A DNA stretch of 64,000 nt from Elusimicrobiales bacterium (lineage in GTDB: Bacteria > Elusimicrobiota > Elusimicrobia > Elusimicrobiales > UBA9959): positions 1-64,000 of the forward strand of contig JAILAB010000058.1 in assembly GCA_024681855.1 (NCBI GenBank). Direction: 5' to 3'. Positions 1 to 8,479 of the stretch are shown here, in pieces; position 1 is the stretch's first letter, and the number at the start of each line of letters is the position of its first letter. Under the pieces are notes generated by a model that was not told where the DNA came from, did no database searches, and was given only the letters and a program-made list of their open reading frames with translations. Position numbers and translations under genes: made by a program.

Positions 1-1745
1 TGTTTTTCCAAAGCTTCTCCAGCCACGATTATTTTTGCGCCGTTTGCGGCACTATTCTGGTCAAGACTGGCTTTTCTTCCGCCTGGAAGCGCATATCTCT
101 TTTCAGAGCCGGGAATAAGCGCGGCTATTCTGTCGGGAAAGGCCGTAAGAAAGGCTTTAGTTAATCTTTTGCCTGGAGAAATTAATGCATTGCATTCTGG
201 AGCATTGCTTGCTTTTATGTTTTCAATGCTTGACGAAAGGCTTTTTGCCAGCATGCATGCTTCCCTGGCGGCATTTCTGTCTATGCCTAGGCGCTCGCAG
301 GCCTGAAATGAGAAGTTTTCCGCCTCGCACTGCCGCAGAGCGCTTGCGCAGGCAGAAAGGTCTGAATATGAGTCATTTTCACGCTGTTTATTGTTAATCC
401 ATATCTGCTTGCCTTGCGCGGCAGCGGCTATAAGAGAACACTCCGCGGCGCAGCCCTGTCTTATGCCTTCCAGCAGCATTCTGGCATGTCTGGGAGGGAC
501 GGGAAGCCATGCCATGCTTCTGCCATTTGCGGTCAGCTCGCCATTTTTATCTGCCGCTCCAAGCATTGCAAGCAGAGCTTCAGCTTTTTCTATATCGCGG
601 CTGTCTGGCATGTCAAGCCAGGAAAGATCTTGAAAATGTTTATATCCGCAGGCTTTTAATATCAGCAGGGCTTCGCTTAAATCAAGGCGAAGCAGTTCCG
701 GCTCTGAATCCGGCTTTAATGCGCGGTTTTCAAATTCTGTCCATAGCCGCAAGCATAAGCCGGGGCCTGTTCTCCCGGCCCGTCCGGCGCGTTGCGCGGC
801 GGAGGCTTTTGTTATTTTTTCTATGGACAATATGTTCATTGCTCTTGACGCGTCATATCTGGCAATTCTTGCTTTTCCGCTGTCTATTACCAGCGACACT
901 CCGTCTATGGTTAAAGATGTTTCCGCTATGTTAGTGGATACTATTATCTTGCGTCGGCCTGTTTCCGCTAAAGCCTGATCTTGCGCTTCATTGCGCATGC
1001 TGCCATGCAGGGCATTTATCTGAAAATCATTGAGCGCAGGTCTTTTTTTCAATTCCTCTATGGTTCTGTTTATCTCGTATGCTCCAGGCATAAAAATAAG
1101 AGTATGCCTTTCAGTCTGTTTTGTAAGCATTGCCGCTGCTTTGGCTGCGCTTTCCCATATAGGCATTTTTGCAGAGATGCTGTCGCAGTATTTTATTGCG
1201 ACAGGATACATTCGGCCTTCTGCGATTACTGTTCCGCAAGGGGCCATATAAGCTGATATTTTTTTTATGTCTAAGGTTGCGGACATTACCGCTATTAACA
1301 GGTCTGGCCTGGATTTTTTCTGTAATTCAAGGCAGGCCGCAAGGGCAATGTCTGACGCTATGTGCCTTTCGTGAAATTCATCAAATATTATGCAACCGTA
1401 TTTTTGCAGTTTTGGATCCCGTATTAAATCCCGCAATAATATGCCGTCTGTTTCAAATACTATTTTAGTTTCCCGGCTGGTTTTGTCTTCCAGCCTTACC
1501 CTGTAGCCTGTTTCTTTGCCCAGCTCAGAATTACGTTCTTGAGAAATGCGCTTTGCTAGCATTCTGGCGGCAAGACGGCGCGGCTGAAGCACGGCTATAA
1601 GTCCTTTTATTTTTCCGCATTCCAGCAGCATCTGCGGAACCTGCGTAGATTTGCCGGAGCCGGCAGGAGCTGCAAGCGCAAGTCTCCGCTCCGCAAGCAG
1701 TTTTTCTGTTATTTCAGTTTTTTTTTCTAATATCGGAAGCGGCAT
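1..1745 (-). CDS. hrpB: ATP-dependent helicase, HrpB-like DEAH/RHA family (3' end cut by window edge)
   Basis: Reverse-strand reading from ATG at 1745 gives MPLPILEKKTEITEKLLAERRLALAAPAGSGKSTQVPQMLLECGK...LQPRRLAARMLAKRIS...FDEFHERH...MSATLD...STNIAETSLTIDGVSLVIDSGKAR...AQRAGRAGRTGPG. It has Walker A, DEFH, SAT and QRAGRAGR motifs. It is absent from the ORF track because no stop lies inside the window. Confidence 0.88.
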   Translation of the reverse strand, partial: MPLPILEKKTEITEKLLAERRLALAAPAGSGKSTQVPQMLLECGKIKGLIAVLQPRRLAARMLAKRISQERNSELGKETGYRVRLEDKTSRETKIVFETDGILLRDLIRDPKLQKYGCIIFDEFHERHIASDIALAACLELQKKSRPDLLIAVMSATLDIKKISAYMAPCGTVIAEGRMYPVAIKYCDSISAKMPIWESAAKAAAMLTKQTERHTLIFMPGAYEINRTIEELKKRPALNDFQINALHGSMRNEAQDQALAETGRRKIIVSTNIAETSLTIDGVSLVIDSGKARIARYDASRAMNILSIEKITKASAAQRAGRAGRTGPGLCLRLWTEFENRALKPDSEPELLRLDLSEALLILKACGYKHFQDLSWLDMPDSRDIEKAEALLAMLGAADKNGELTANGRSMAWLPVPPRHARMLLEGIRQGCAAECSLIAAAAQGKQIWINNKQRENDSYSDLSACASALRQCEAENFSFQACERLGIDRNAAREACMLAKSLSSSIENIKASNAPECNALISPGKRLTKAFLTAFPDRIAALIPGSEKRYALPGGRKASLDQNSAANGAKIIVAGEALEK

Positions 1746-1809
1746 TTGTTTATGTGTTGCGCTTTATTTATCTTCTAAAATTAATATTTATTTTCCAGTA
1801 TTAGGCTTA

Positions 1810-3633
1810 TCAGTTAGCAAAGGGCTTTTCTGATATTTCCGGCAGCGGATTCCCCTCAGTGATTCTGATGAAATGATTGGCCGGAAGATTCCTGTATATT
1901 GCTTTGCCGCTGTTCCATTCCACAGTAAGCGAAGCTTTTTTGTTTTTGCCAAGGCCGAAGTGCAGCCGCTGCGAATCCGCAAGGCCGGAGTGTCCGTGAG
2001 ATGTTTTTACAAAACGCATCTGCCGTTTAGGGAAAAGAAAGCCTGTTCTAAGAATGGCTTTAGTGCCGGCAGGGCTTTTTGCCGTAAAGCCTTTGCCTTT
2101 GCCTTTTAAGGTTATATGAAGCCAGCCATTGCCATTATCGCAAGCATTCAGGAAAAGAGCGGGAGAGGGAACCCTGCCTTGTCTTTTTTCCGCAGGCATG
2201 CGCATCCAGGATTTGCCTGCTATTATGTCCATGCAGCCGTCATTATTATAGTCGGCTATTGAAATGCCTGCGGAGCTTTCCCAGTCAAAGCCAGCAAGCT
2301 CTGTCTTTTCTTCAAACACAAGCGGTTTTTTAGCGCTGTACAGTCGCAGGTACTGGCCGTCAGGATAATCCCCGCTGGAGAGCAGCAGATCCTGTTTTCC
2401 GTCATTGTCAAAATCTGCCCAGCTTGCCCGCATGTCTCCCTGATTCCAGTTATCCGGGTGCTGGTGAACCCTGTTCAGCAGATCTGGGTAGCGGGTAAAT
2501 GAAAAATCTTTTTTCTTGCCGCCGTTCACGAGCAGGCTTGAGCGATCAGATGAGTTGCCTGCCCAGCCATGCGTTATTTCTCCGAGGAAAATGTCTAAAT
2601 CTCCGTCATTGTCATAGTCAGCCGGGGCGGCAGAGAATGTATTGCCATGAGAGCGGAATTCCTTTTCCGGCTGGCGGCTGGACTTAAGCCATTCAGGATA
2701 CAGGCCATGGCGTATTTCATCACCGTCAAAATGCGTTTTTTTCGCTATATCTGTGAAAGTTCCGTTTCCATTGTTTTTCCAAAGCCTGTTTGCCTGGCGG
2801 CCATATACTGATACGAATATGTCTTCATATCCGTCATTATTCCAGTCTCCATGGGAAACTCCGTATACTGGCCTGCTTGAATCCGTTTTGCCTTCTGTTT
2901 CCTTTGTGAGCAGGCCTGCTTTTTCTGTTATATCTGTGAAGGTTCCGTCGCCATTGCCTTTGTAAAGCCTGGACGGATAGCAGATTAGCGATATTCCGTA
3001 TTCTTTGTACCAGCTGCCTGTGAACAGGTCTAAATTTCCATCCTTGTCATAGTCCATGAATAATGCTGAGGAAACAGTTTCAGGAGGAAAATTATTTCCT
3101 GAAACCTGAGCAAAATGGCCATTGCCGTCGTTTAGATATATCTGTGATCTCAAGCCGTCGTCTTTTTTTTCATATATAATGTTCCCGGCTTCATCTTTAA
3201 GAATATTCCCTGCTTTATCAGTTTTAGGCTTGTCATATTCGCAATATATGGCGGAGAATATGTCTGTAAAACCGTCATTGTTTATATCTGCGGCAGTAAA
3301 GAAAGCAGCCTGCCTTTCCATGCCGGGGAATGCAGGGTCTTTGGCAAGGCCGGATTCTTCGGTGAAATCCCTGAATGTTCTTTTGCCGTCTTTTTCCTCG
3401 TTAAGCAGCACTTTTGTCTTTGTTGTTCCGTCTTTGCCTGTTATAATGAGATCGTCCCATCCGTCGCCGTTTATGTCGGCCCATATTCCATTTTGCATGC
3501 TCGTGTCGGACAGTCCTGCTTCTTCAGCTGCGTTAGTAAACCATTTTTTTGAATTCTGTGGCTGAGCTGATATTGAGGCTGCTGCTGAAATAAAAAATAT
3601 GCTTGTGCCGAATAATAAAACTGTTTTTCTCAT
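1810..3633 (-). CDS. Secreted FG-GAP/VCBS-repeat protein with C-terminal ASPIC/UnbV-like domain
   Basis: N-terminal signal peptide; repeated D-x-[DN]-x-DG-x-x-D-[IL] motifs (DINGDGWDDL, DYDKDGNLDL, DWNNDGYEDI, DYDNDGDLDI, DFDNDGKQDL, DYNNDGCMDI); C-terminal FLNACDNGNGWLHITLKGKG...SGLADSQRLHFGLG resembles ASPIC/UnbV. Confidence 0.85.
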   Translation of the reverse strand: MRKTVLLFGTSIFFISAAASISAQPQNSKKWFTNAAEEAGLSDTSMQNGIWADINGDGWDDLIITGKDGTTKTKVLLNEEKDGKRTFRDFTEESGLAKDPAFPGMERQAAFFTAADINNDGFTDIFSAIYCEYDKPKTDKAGNILKDEAGNIIYEKKDDGLRSQIYLNDGNGHFAQVSGNNFPPETVSSALFMDYDKDGNLDLFTGSWYKEYGISLICYPSRLYKGNGDGTFTDITEKAGLLTKETEGKTDSSRPVYGVSHGDWNNDGYEDIFVSVYGRQANRLWKNNGNGTFTDIAKKTHFDGDEIRHGLYPEWLKSSRQPEKEFRSHGNTFSAAPADYDNDGDLDIFLGEITHGWAGNSSDRSSLLVNGGKKKDFSFTRYPDLLNRVHQHPDNWNQGDMRASWADFDNDGKQDLLLSSGDYPDGQYLRLYSAKKPLVFEEKTELAGFDWESSAGISIADYNNDGCMDIIAGKSWMRMPAEKRQGRVPSPALFLNACDNGNGWLHITLKGKGKGFTAKSPAGTKAILRTGFLFPKRQMRFVKTSHGHSGLADSQRLHFGLGKNKKASLTVEWNSGKAIYRNLPANHFIRITEGNPLPEISEKPFAN

Positions 3634-3674
3634 TATGTCTTCCTTAACTTTTTATTTGAGATGTTTATAAATTT

Positions 3675-4316
3675 CTATTTAAGATGTGAGAACGGAATTA
3701 ATTTTTCTCCAAATTTGCCTGGAGTGTATGTGCCGGGGACTTTTGTCTGTTCTGCTTTTTTTATGCGCAGAGGCCTTATGCCGGCTTTCATAGCTTGGGC
3801 AAGCCCTTCATCAGATGATGCGGCAAAAAAGAACGGCTTCTCTTTTTCCAGCAGAATATACTTATCATTCGGCTCTGGCGTGAAATATATTTCAGAAGGC
3901 AGCCTTTTCCATGTGTTTTTAAGAATGTCTCCTCCATAGTTTTCCCTGTCGCAAAGCACAATAACCCTAATGCCCATTGTTTTTGCGGCCAGGCACATAA
4001 GGCTTGGCACAGGCTTTGCCAGGTCTTTTTCTGCTGAGGCATTTAGCATTTCCCAAAACTTAGAGTTGCCTTGCTTTAGCCCGGATTCTTGTGCTGCTGC
4101 CCATGACTTCGTGGAATCTGCCAGTCCGCCATCGTACTCAATGGCTATGGAATTTTTCATTATGCTGTTAATGCTGTAACATAATGCCCACAGGCTTATT
4201 ATTGAAACAGTTATCTTTATTTTAAAAAAAAGCCTTGAGAAAAAAGATTTTTCTTTTGGCGGCTGATAAGGAGGATAGGGGGGATAAGGATATGGGTATT
4301 GATTGCCGCCTGTCAT
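3675..4316 (-). CDS. Hypothetical membrane-anchored protein with Pro/Tyr-rich N-terminus
   Basis: 213 aa; YPYPYPPYPPYQPP N-terminus followed by one hydrophobic segment; starts directly after the upstream gene. Confidence 0.6.
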   Translation of the reverse strand: MTGGNQYPYPYPPYPPYQPPKEKSFFSRLFFKIKITVSIISLWALCYSINSIMKNSIAIEYDGGLADSTKSWAAAQESGLKQGNSKFWEMLNASAEKDLAKPVPSLMCLAAKTMGIRVIVLCDRENYGGDILKNTWKRLPSEIYFTPEPNDKYILLEKEKPFFFAASSDEGLAQAMKAGIRPLRIKKAEQTKVPGTYTPGKFGEKLIPFSHLK

Positions 4317-4317
4317 T

Positions 4318-5790
4318 TCATTTTCCTCTTTTTATGAAAATTCTTTCAGTAAATGGCGTAAAAGCATATTTAGATGAAATGCACCAGCGAATCACTTCCC
4401 TGGTAGGGCGTTTTGAATTTGCAAATTCCGCGGCATTGGCAAGCAGCGAAGTGTTTTCTGCCGTTATCATAGAATCAGGCACAGAAACATGATATATTTT
4501 TTCTGGCTTTATTGGGCCTGCATCGCTTTCTATCTTTTCCATCTTTGCGGTTTTATTGCCTTCAGCGGCATAATATAACTTCAGTCCTGAAACAGTAAAG
4601 CTGTCTTTTGGAAGCTGTCTTATGGAATCAATCAGGTTCTCTCCCCGTATTTTAACGAAAACAATGCTTGAGTCTTTAGGAAAAGAAGAATATAAGTCTT
4701 GAAGCCTTACCGTGGTGCTGGAAAATGGGCTGGCCGGTTCGGAAAGAGGCATTAGCGAAGCATTCGTCCTGGCCCATCTCCTTATGCAGTCCGCAGAGAA
4801 ATTTGCCATAGGATACATTCCTGAAGCCTTTAGCGGCAGGGGGGAACGCAATGTTCCTATTTTTTTTGAGAAATGTTTTTTTTCCGATATCTGATACCGG
4901 ACAGCTATATTATGAAGTTCCTGATCTTCTTTGTATCTGAGCGGATCTATGTCTATGGTTTTTGAATTGATGGAAGAGATTTTTCCGCTTTCTCGGCTGA
5001 ATGATATTTCAGTGCGTTCTACTTTCTTATTGCCCTTCCCGGCTGGAATGATCCAGGTGTTGCCAGAGCGGAATGTTTTTTTTACTTCAGGATCGTCTGT
5101 TATTATAAGGCTGGTCCTTTTTGCCTGGCTAAGGAATTTTTTGTAATAGCCCTTGTCTGATTTTGCTTTAGGATCAATGGAAAGCAGCATTACTATTATT
5201 TTTGCGCCTTCTTTTTTCATGGCGTTTATTGCCAGATTGGCGTCAAAGCTGCCTTTTTCCAGACGGAATCGGGCATAATTCTTCTGTCTTTCGGGACTCT
5301 CTGGATTTGCTAGCAGAACTGAGAAAAATCCTATCTTATGTCCGTTTATGTCTATTATATGATACTGCGGCAATCCGGGCTGGCGCTGGCCATTTCTTAA
5401 ATACAGATTAGTTGCTATAAGCGGAAATTTGGCATTGTCTGCCAGCCTGTCAAAATCTTTTGCCGGCAGGTTTATGTCTGTTATGCCTGGGGCTGCGGCT
5501 GAATAAGGAAAAGCATTCATCATTTCCAGCACATCAGAGCCTTTGGTAAGCCTTCCAGCCGGAGTGTCTGCGGACCAGTTGCCTAGATCCACTATAAGCT
5601 TTGGCAGCGTTTCCCTGCCGTATATGTTTTTTAATGCAGGGAAACCGCCGCAGCTTCCCTGTTTGAAGCAGTCATCAGGCGCCTGTATGCTGCCCTGGGC
5701 GCGCGCGGTAGAAAAAATAACGAAACTTTCTTTTTTCGCGCATGCGCCCAGCATTAGCAGCATGGCGGCTAAAAGCCGCAATTTTTCCAT
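4318..5790 (-). CDS. Lipoprotein, 5'-nucleotidase (UshA-like) paralogue lacking catalytic motifs
   Basis: 490 aa; lipobox LGAC; overall layout parallels the adjacent 5797..7416 protein, but metal-binding motifs are replaced (see findings). Confidence 0.65.
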   Translation of the reverse strand: MEKLRLLAAMLLMLGACAKKESFVIFSTARAQGSIQAPDDCFKQGSCGGFPALKNIYGRETLPKLIVDLGNWSADTPAGRLTKGSDVLEMMNAFPYSAAAPGITDINLPAKDFDRLADNAKFPLIATNLYLRNGQRQPGLPQYHIIDINGHKIGFFSVLLANPESPERQKNYARFRLEKGSFDANLAINAMKKEGAKIIVMLLSIDPKAKSDKGYYKKFLSQAKRTSLIITDDPEVKKTFRSGNTWIIPAGKGNKKVERTEISFSRESGKISSINSKTIDIDPLRYKEDQELHNIAVRYQISEKKHFSKKIGTLRSPLPLKASGMYPMANFSADCIRRWARTNASLMPLSEPASPFSSTTVRLQDLYSSFPKDSSIVFVKIRGENLIDSIRQLPKDSFTVSGLKLYYAAEGNKTAKMEKIESDAGPIKPEKIYHVSVPDSMITAENTSLLANAAEFANSKRPTREVIRWCISSKYAFTPFTERIFIKRGK

Positions 5791-5796
5791 TGCTGC

Positions 5797-7416
5797 TTAT
5801 TTTACCTGAACAAGGCGAGGCCCATAAGGCGCAACCTTAACGGGATTGGCTTTCAGGTCATCAATCAGATAATCGCGCAGCACGCGCTGATTGTCTTCTT
5901 TTATATTGCCCTGTCCCAATATGTCTCCGCCATTTCCGCCGCCTACGAGATAATTATTGGTGGCTATGCGATATGTTTTTGTATAGTCAATAGGAGTGAA
6001 CACCGGGTTTTCACTGTCGCAGGTATTGCCGCAGAGGCTTACTTCAATGACTTCTGTCTTGGCAGGCTCATTGGTAGCAGCATTTTCTTCCTTTACTTTC
6101 CAGAGAGCTTTTATTCCGGAGAACTGAAGCGTTGTGGTTGGCTGGCCGCCTTTGAGATGAATGCTCTTGTTTACCATGTCAAATACCTGCTGGCCTGTAA
6201 GTTCAGTAACAACAAGAGTATTGTCAAAAGGCATTATCTGATAAACATCGCGGAAGGTGATCTTGCCTTTTGCTATGTTTGTGCGCACTCCGCCGCTATT
6301 CTGAACGCCTATGTCTGTTTTGGCCTGGCGGCGCATTGCATCCGCAAACCAGTCTCCGGCCATATTGTCAATGCCGCCATCGCGGAAATTGCGGTCCAGG
6401 TCTATGTCTGTATAGCTTATTTCCTGATTCATGACTGCATCGGCTTCATCTTTGTATTTCTGGATTGTGGGCAGAACATATTCTTCGCTGCCTGTGTCTT
6501 CTGTCCAAAGCTCAATGAGTTTGCCGGATGTGTTTTTGAGCTTGCGTGTTTCATCGTCAAATTCTAGTTCTACTCTTGAGGCATTATAAAGATGAGATCC
6601 GCTTTCCGTTAGAAGTATGCCGGACTGCTCGTCTTTATAGCTTGTATAAAAGGCTGAGTGATTATGCCCGCCGAAGATAACGGCAGGATAGCCTTTTATG
6701 GCTCTTGCTACCGCAAGAGTGCCTGACTGTTCCATTTCAGGCAGTATCTGCTTTACTTCTGTTCTCTTTCCGCCGTATGGGCCGCCAAGACCAAAATGCG
6801 CAAGGATTATGATTGCATCCGGCTTTTCTTTGCGCATTATTTTCTTTACCCATTTTTTTGCTTCTTTAGTCTCATCGCCAAAATAGTAATCTTTCACATT
6901 TGCTGGCAGCGTGGAAGTGGCAGTGTGCGTTCCTACTATGCCCAATATTGCTATTTTATAGCCTCCGACTATGCGTATTGTATATGGATGAGTGAAGCTG
7001 GGGGTCTTTTTTGTTGCTTTTTCATACATATTTGTGCTAAGCACAGGAAAGTTGAAACCCTTTGCCATTTTTTTTAGCACGTCTATGCCATAGTCAAAAT
7101 CGTGATTGCCGGGAACCATTGCTGAATATCCAAGCAGGTTCATAAGCTCTACTGTGGCAGCGCCTTTAGAAAAATTTCCTTCCGGCGTACCTTGGAAAGT
7201 GTCTCCGGAATCTAAAAGCAGGTATGGATTTTTTTCTTTGTGTATAAGCGAAGCAAGCGCTGCGAAGCCGCCTATGGGTTTCTGCTCTCCATTGCGTTTT
7301 GCCTGATGCACGGAGTATCCTCCATGAACATCACTGGTATGGTATATTACTACTGTCCCCGCAGAAGCAGGCATTGCCAGAGCTAAGGATAGGAATATGC
7401 TTGAGAGTAATTTCAT
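5797..7416 (-). CDS. Secreted 5'-nucleotidase / UDP-sugar hydrolase family metallophosphoesterase
   Basis: 539 aa; signal peptide; YHTSDVHGGY, LLDSGDTFQGTPEG, PGNHDFDYG, ILAHFG, FGGHNHS; C-terminal NSGGVRTNIAKGKITFRDVYQIMPFDNTLVVTELTGQQ. Confidence 0.9.
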   Translation of the reverse strand: MKLLSSIFLSLALAMPASAGTVVIYHTSDVHGGYSVHQAKRNGEQKPIGGFAALASLIHKEKNPYLLLDSGDTFQGTPEGNFSKGAATVELMNLLGYSAMVPGNHDFDYGIDVLKKMAKGFNFPVLSTNMYEKATKKTPSFTHPYTIRIVGGYKIAILGIVGTHTATSTLPANVKDYYFGDETKEAKKWVKKIMRKEKPDAIIILAHFGLGGPYGGKRTEVKQILPEMEQSGTLAVARAIKGYPAVIFGGHNHSAFYTSYKDEQSGILLTESGSHLYNASRVELEFDDETRKLKNTSGKLIELWTEDTGSEEYVLPTIQKYKDEADAVMNQEISYTDIDLDRNFRDGGIDNMAGDWFADAMRRQAKTDIGVQNSGGVRTNIAKGKITFRDVYQIMPFDNTLVVTELTGQQVFDMVNKSIHLKGGQPTTTLQFSGIKALWKVKEENAATNEPAKTEVIEVSLCGNTCDSENPVFTPIDYTKTYRIATNNYLVGGGNGGDILGQGNIKEDNQRVLRDYLIDDLKANPVKVAPYGPRLVQVK

Positions 7417-7485
7417 TGTTTCTCCTTGTTTTTTGGCTATTTATGGAACTGTAATTTATTTGGCCACCATTATTAATATTAAAAT

Positions 7486-7522
7486 AAAAAAAAGGAAGGC
7501 GGGGCAAGCCTTCCTTTTTTTT
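7486..7522. terminator. Bidirectional intrinsic terminator between rpsI and the 5'-nucleotidase gene
   Basis: aaaaaaaaggaaggc / gccttcctttttttt inverted repeat with T-tracts on both sides. Confidence 0.75.
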
Positions 7523-7543
7523 GTTGCTTCCGGATACAGAGTA

Positions 7544-7942
7544 TCAGCGTTTTGAGAACTGGAAGCGTCTTCTTGCTTTCGGCTGGCCAGGTTTCTTTCT
7601 CTCAACCATGCGGGGGTCGCGAGTGAGGAATCCTGCCTTTTTCATCGTAGCATGGAAATCATCTCCAAGCTTAGCGATGGCGCGGGCAATGCCATGGCGG
7701 ATTGCTCCCGCCTGGCTGGATGGGCCGCCGCCCTCTACTTTGGCTGTGCAGTCAAATTTCTGGTCTTTTGTGAGGCTGAAAGGTGAATTTACAACATACG
7801 CAAGACGCGGAATATTTCCGAAGTATTCTTCAAGTGTTTTTCCATTTATAGCTATTTTGCCTTCTCCGTTCTGGAAAAGACGCACTTGAGCTATAGAAGT
7901 TTTGCGCCTGCCTGTTGCTGAAATATAATTCTGTTTTTCCAT
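7544..7942 (-). CDS. rpsI: 30S ribosomal protein S9
   Basis: 132 aa; YISATGRRKTSIAQVRL N-terminus and KKPGQPKARRRFQFSKR C-terminus; directly downstream of L13. Confidence 0.97.
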   Translation of the reverse strand: MEKQNYISATGRRKTSIAQVRLFQNGEGKIAINGKTLEEYFGNIPRLAYVVNSPFSLTKDQKFDCTAKVEGGGPSSQAGAIRHGIARAIAKLGDDFHATMKKAGFLTRDPRMVERKKPGQPKARRRFQFSKR

Positions 7943-7960
7943 TTGTTAATCCTGCTTGAA

Positions 7961-8392
7961 TTATTTGGCCGTTTTGGCCGCTTTGAACTGCGTCTGCTCA
8001 CCTTTAAAAAGGCGGAGGCGTTTCATGCGTTTTGCGCGCATTTTGTTGTTGTCCAGCATGCGGTAAACGGCGAGCTCAAGCACTTTGGTGGAATCCTGTT
8101 CCATCTGTCTCTTGTAAGGGATGGTTTTAGCCCCGCCGGCATAGCCGGAATGGCGGAAGTAGAATTTGTCTTCCGCTTTGTTGCCTGTGATCCGAATCTT
8201 ATCGATGTTGGTAACGACAACAAAATCACCGCAATCTGTCTGCGGCGCGAAATCGCGTTTGTGTTTGCCGGCTAAAAGCACGGCAATTTTTGTGGCAAGT
8301 CTGCCTAATACCTGGTTTGACGCATCGAGAAAATGCCACTGGCGGCTCTTCTCCATTACATCAACCTTTGGAAGTGTTGTTCTCTGTATCAT
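7961..8392 (-). CDS. rplM: 50S ribosomal protein L13
   Basis: Internal start MIQRTTLPKVDVMEKSRQWHFLDASNQVLGRLATKIAVLLAGKHK; the annotated ORF extends upstream to 8470. Confidence 0.95.
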   Translation of the reverse strand: MIQRTTLPKVDVMEKSRQWHFLDASNQVLGRLATKIAVLLAGKHKRDFAPQTDCGDFVVVTNIDKIRITGNKAEDKFYFRHSGYAGGAKTIPYKRQMEQDSTKVLELAVYRMLDNNKMRAKRMKRLRLFKGEQTQFKAAKTAK

Positions 8393-8479
8393 AGTACGAT
8401 ATATATTAGCAAATTTTTTTATTCTCTGCAATTTGCTGAACGGCATGTATTTAGCATTTAAGCATGCCAAGATTTTTTG

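Noticed and set aside
185-1468. Run of plus-strand ORFs (70-141 aa) at the left edge
   Set aside because: They lie antisense to a continuous minus-strand HrpB-like frame with all helicase motifs; their translations are low-quality and family-free.
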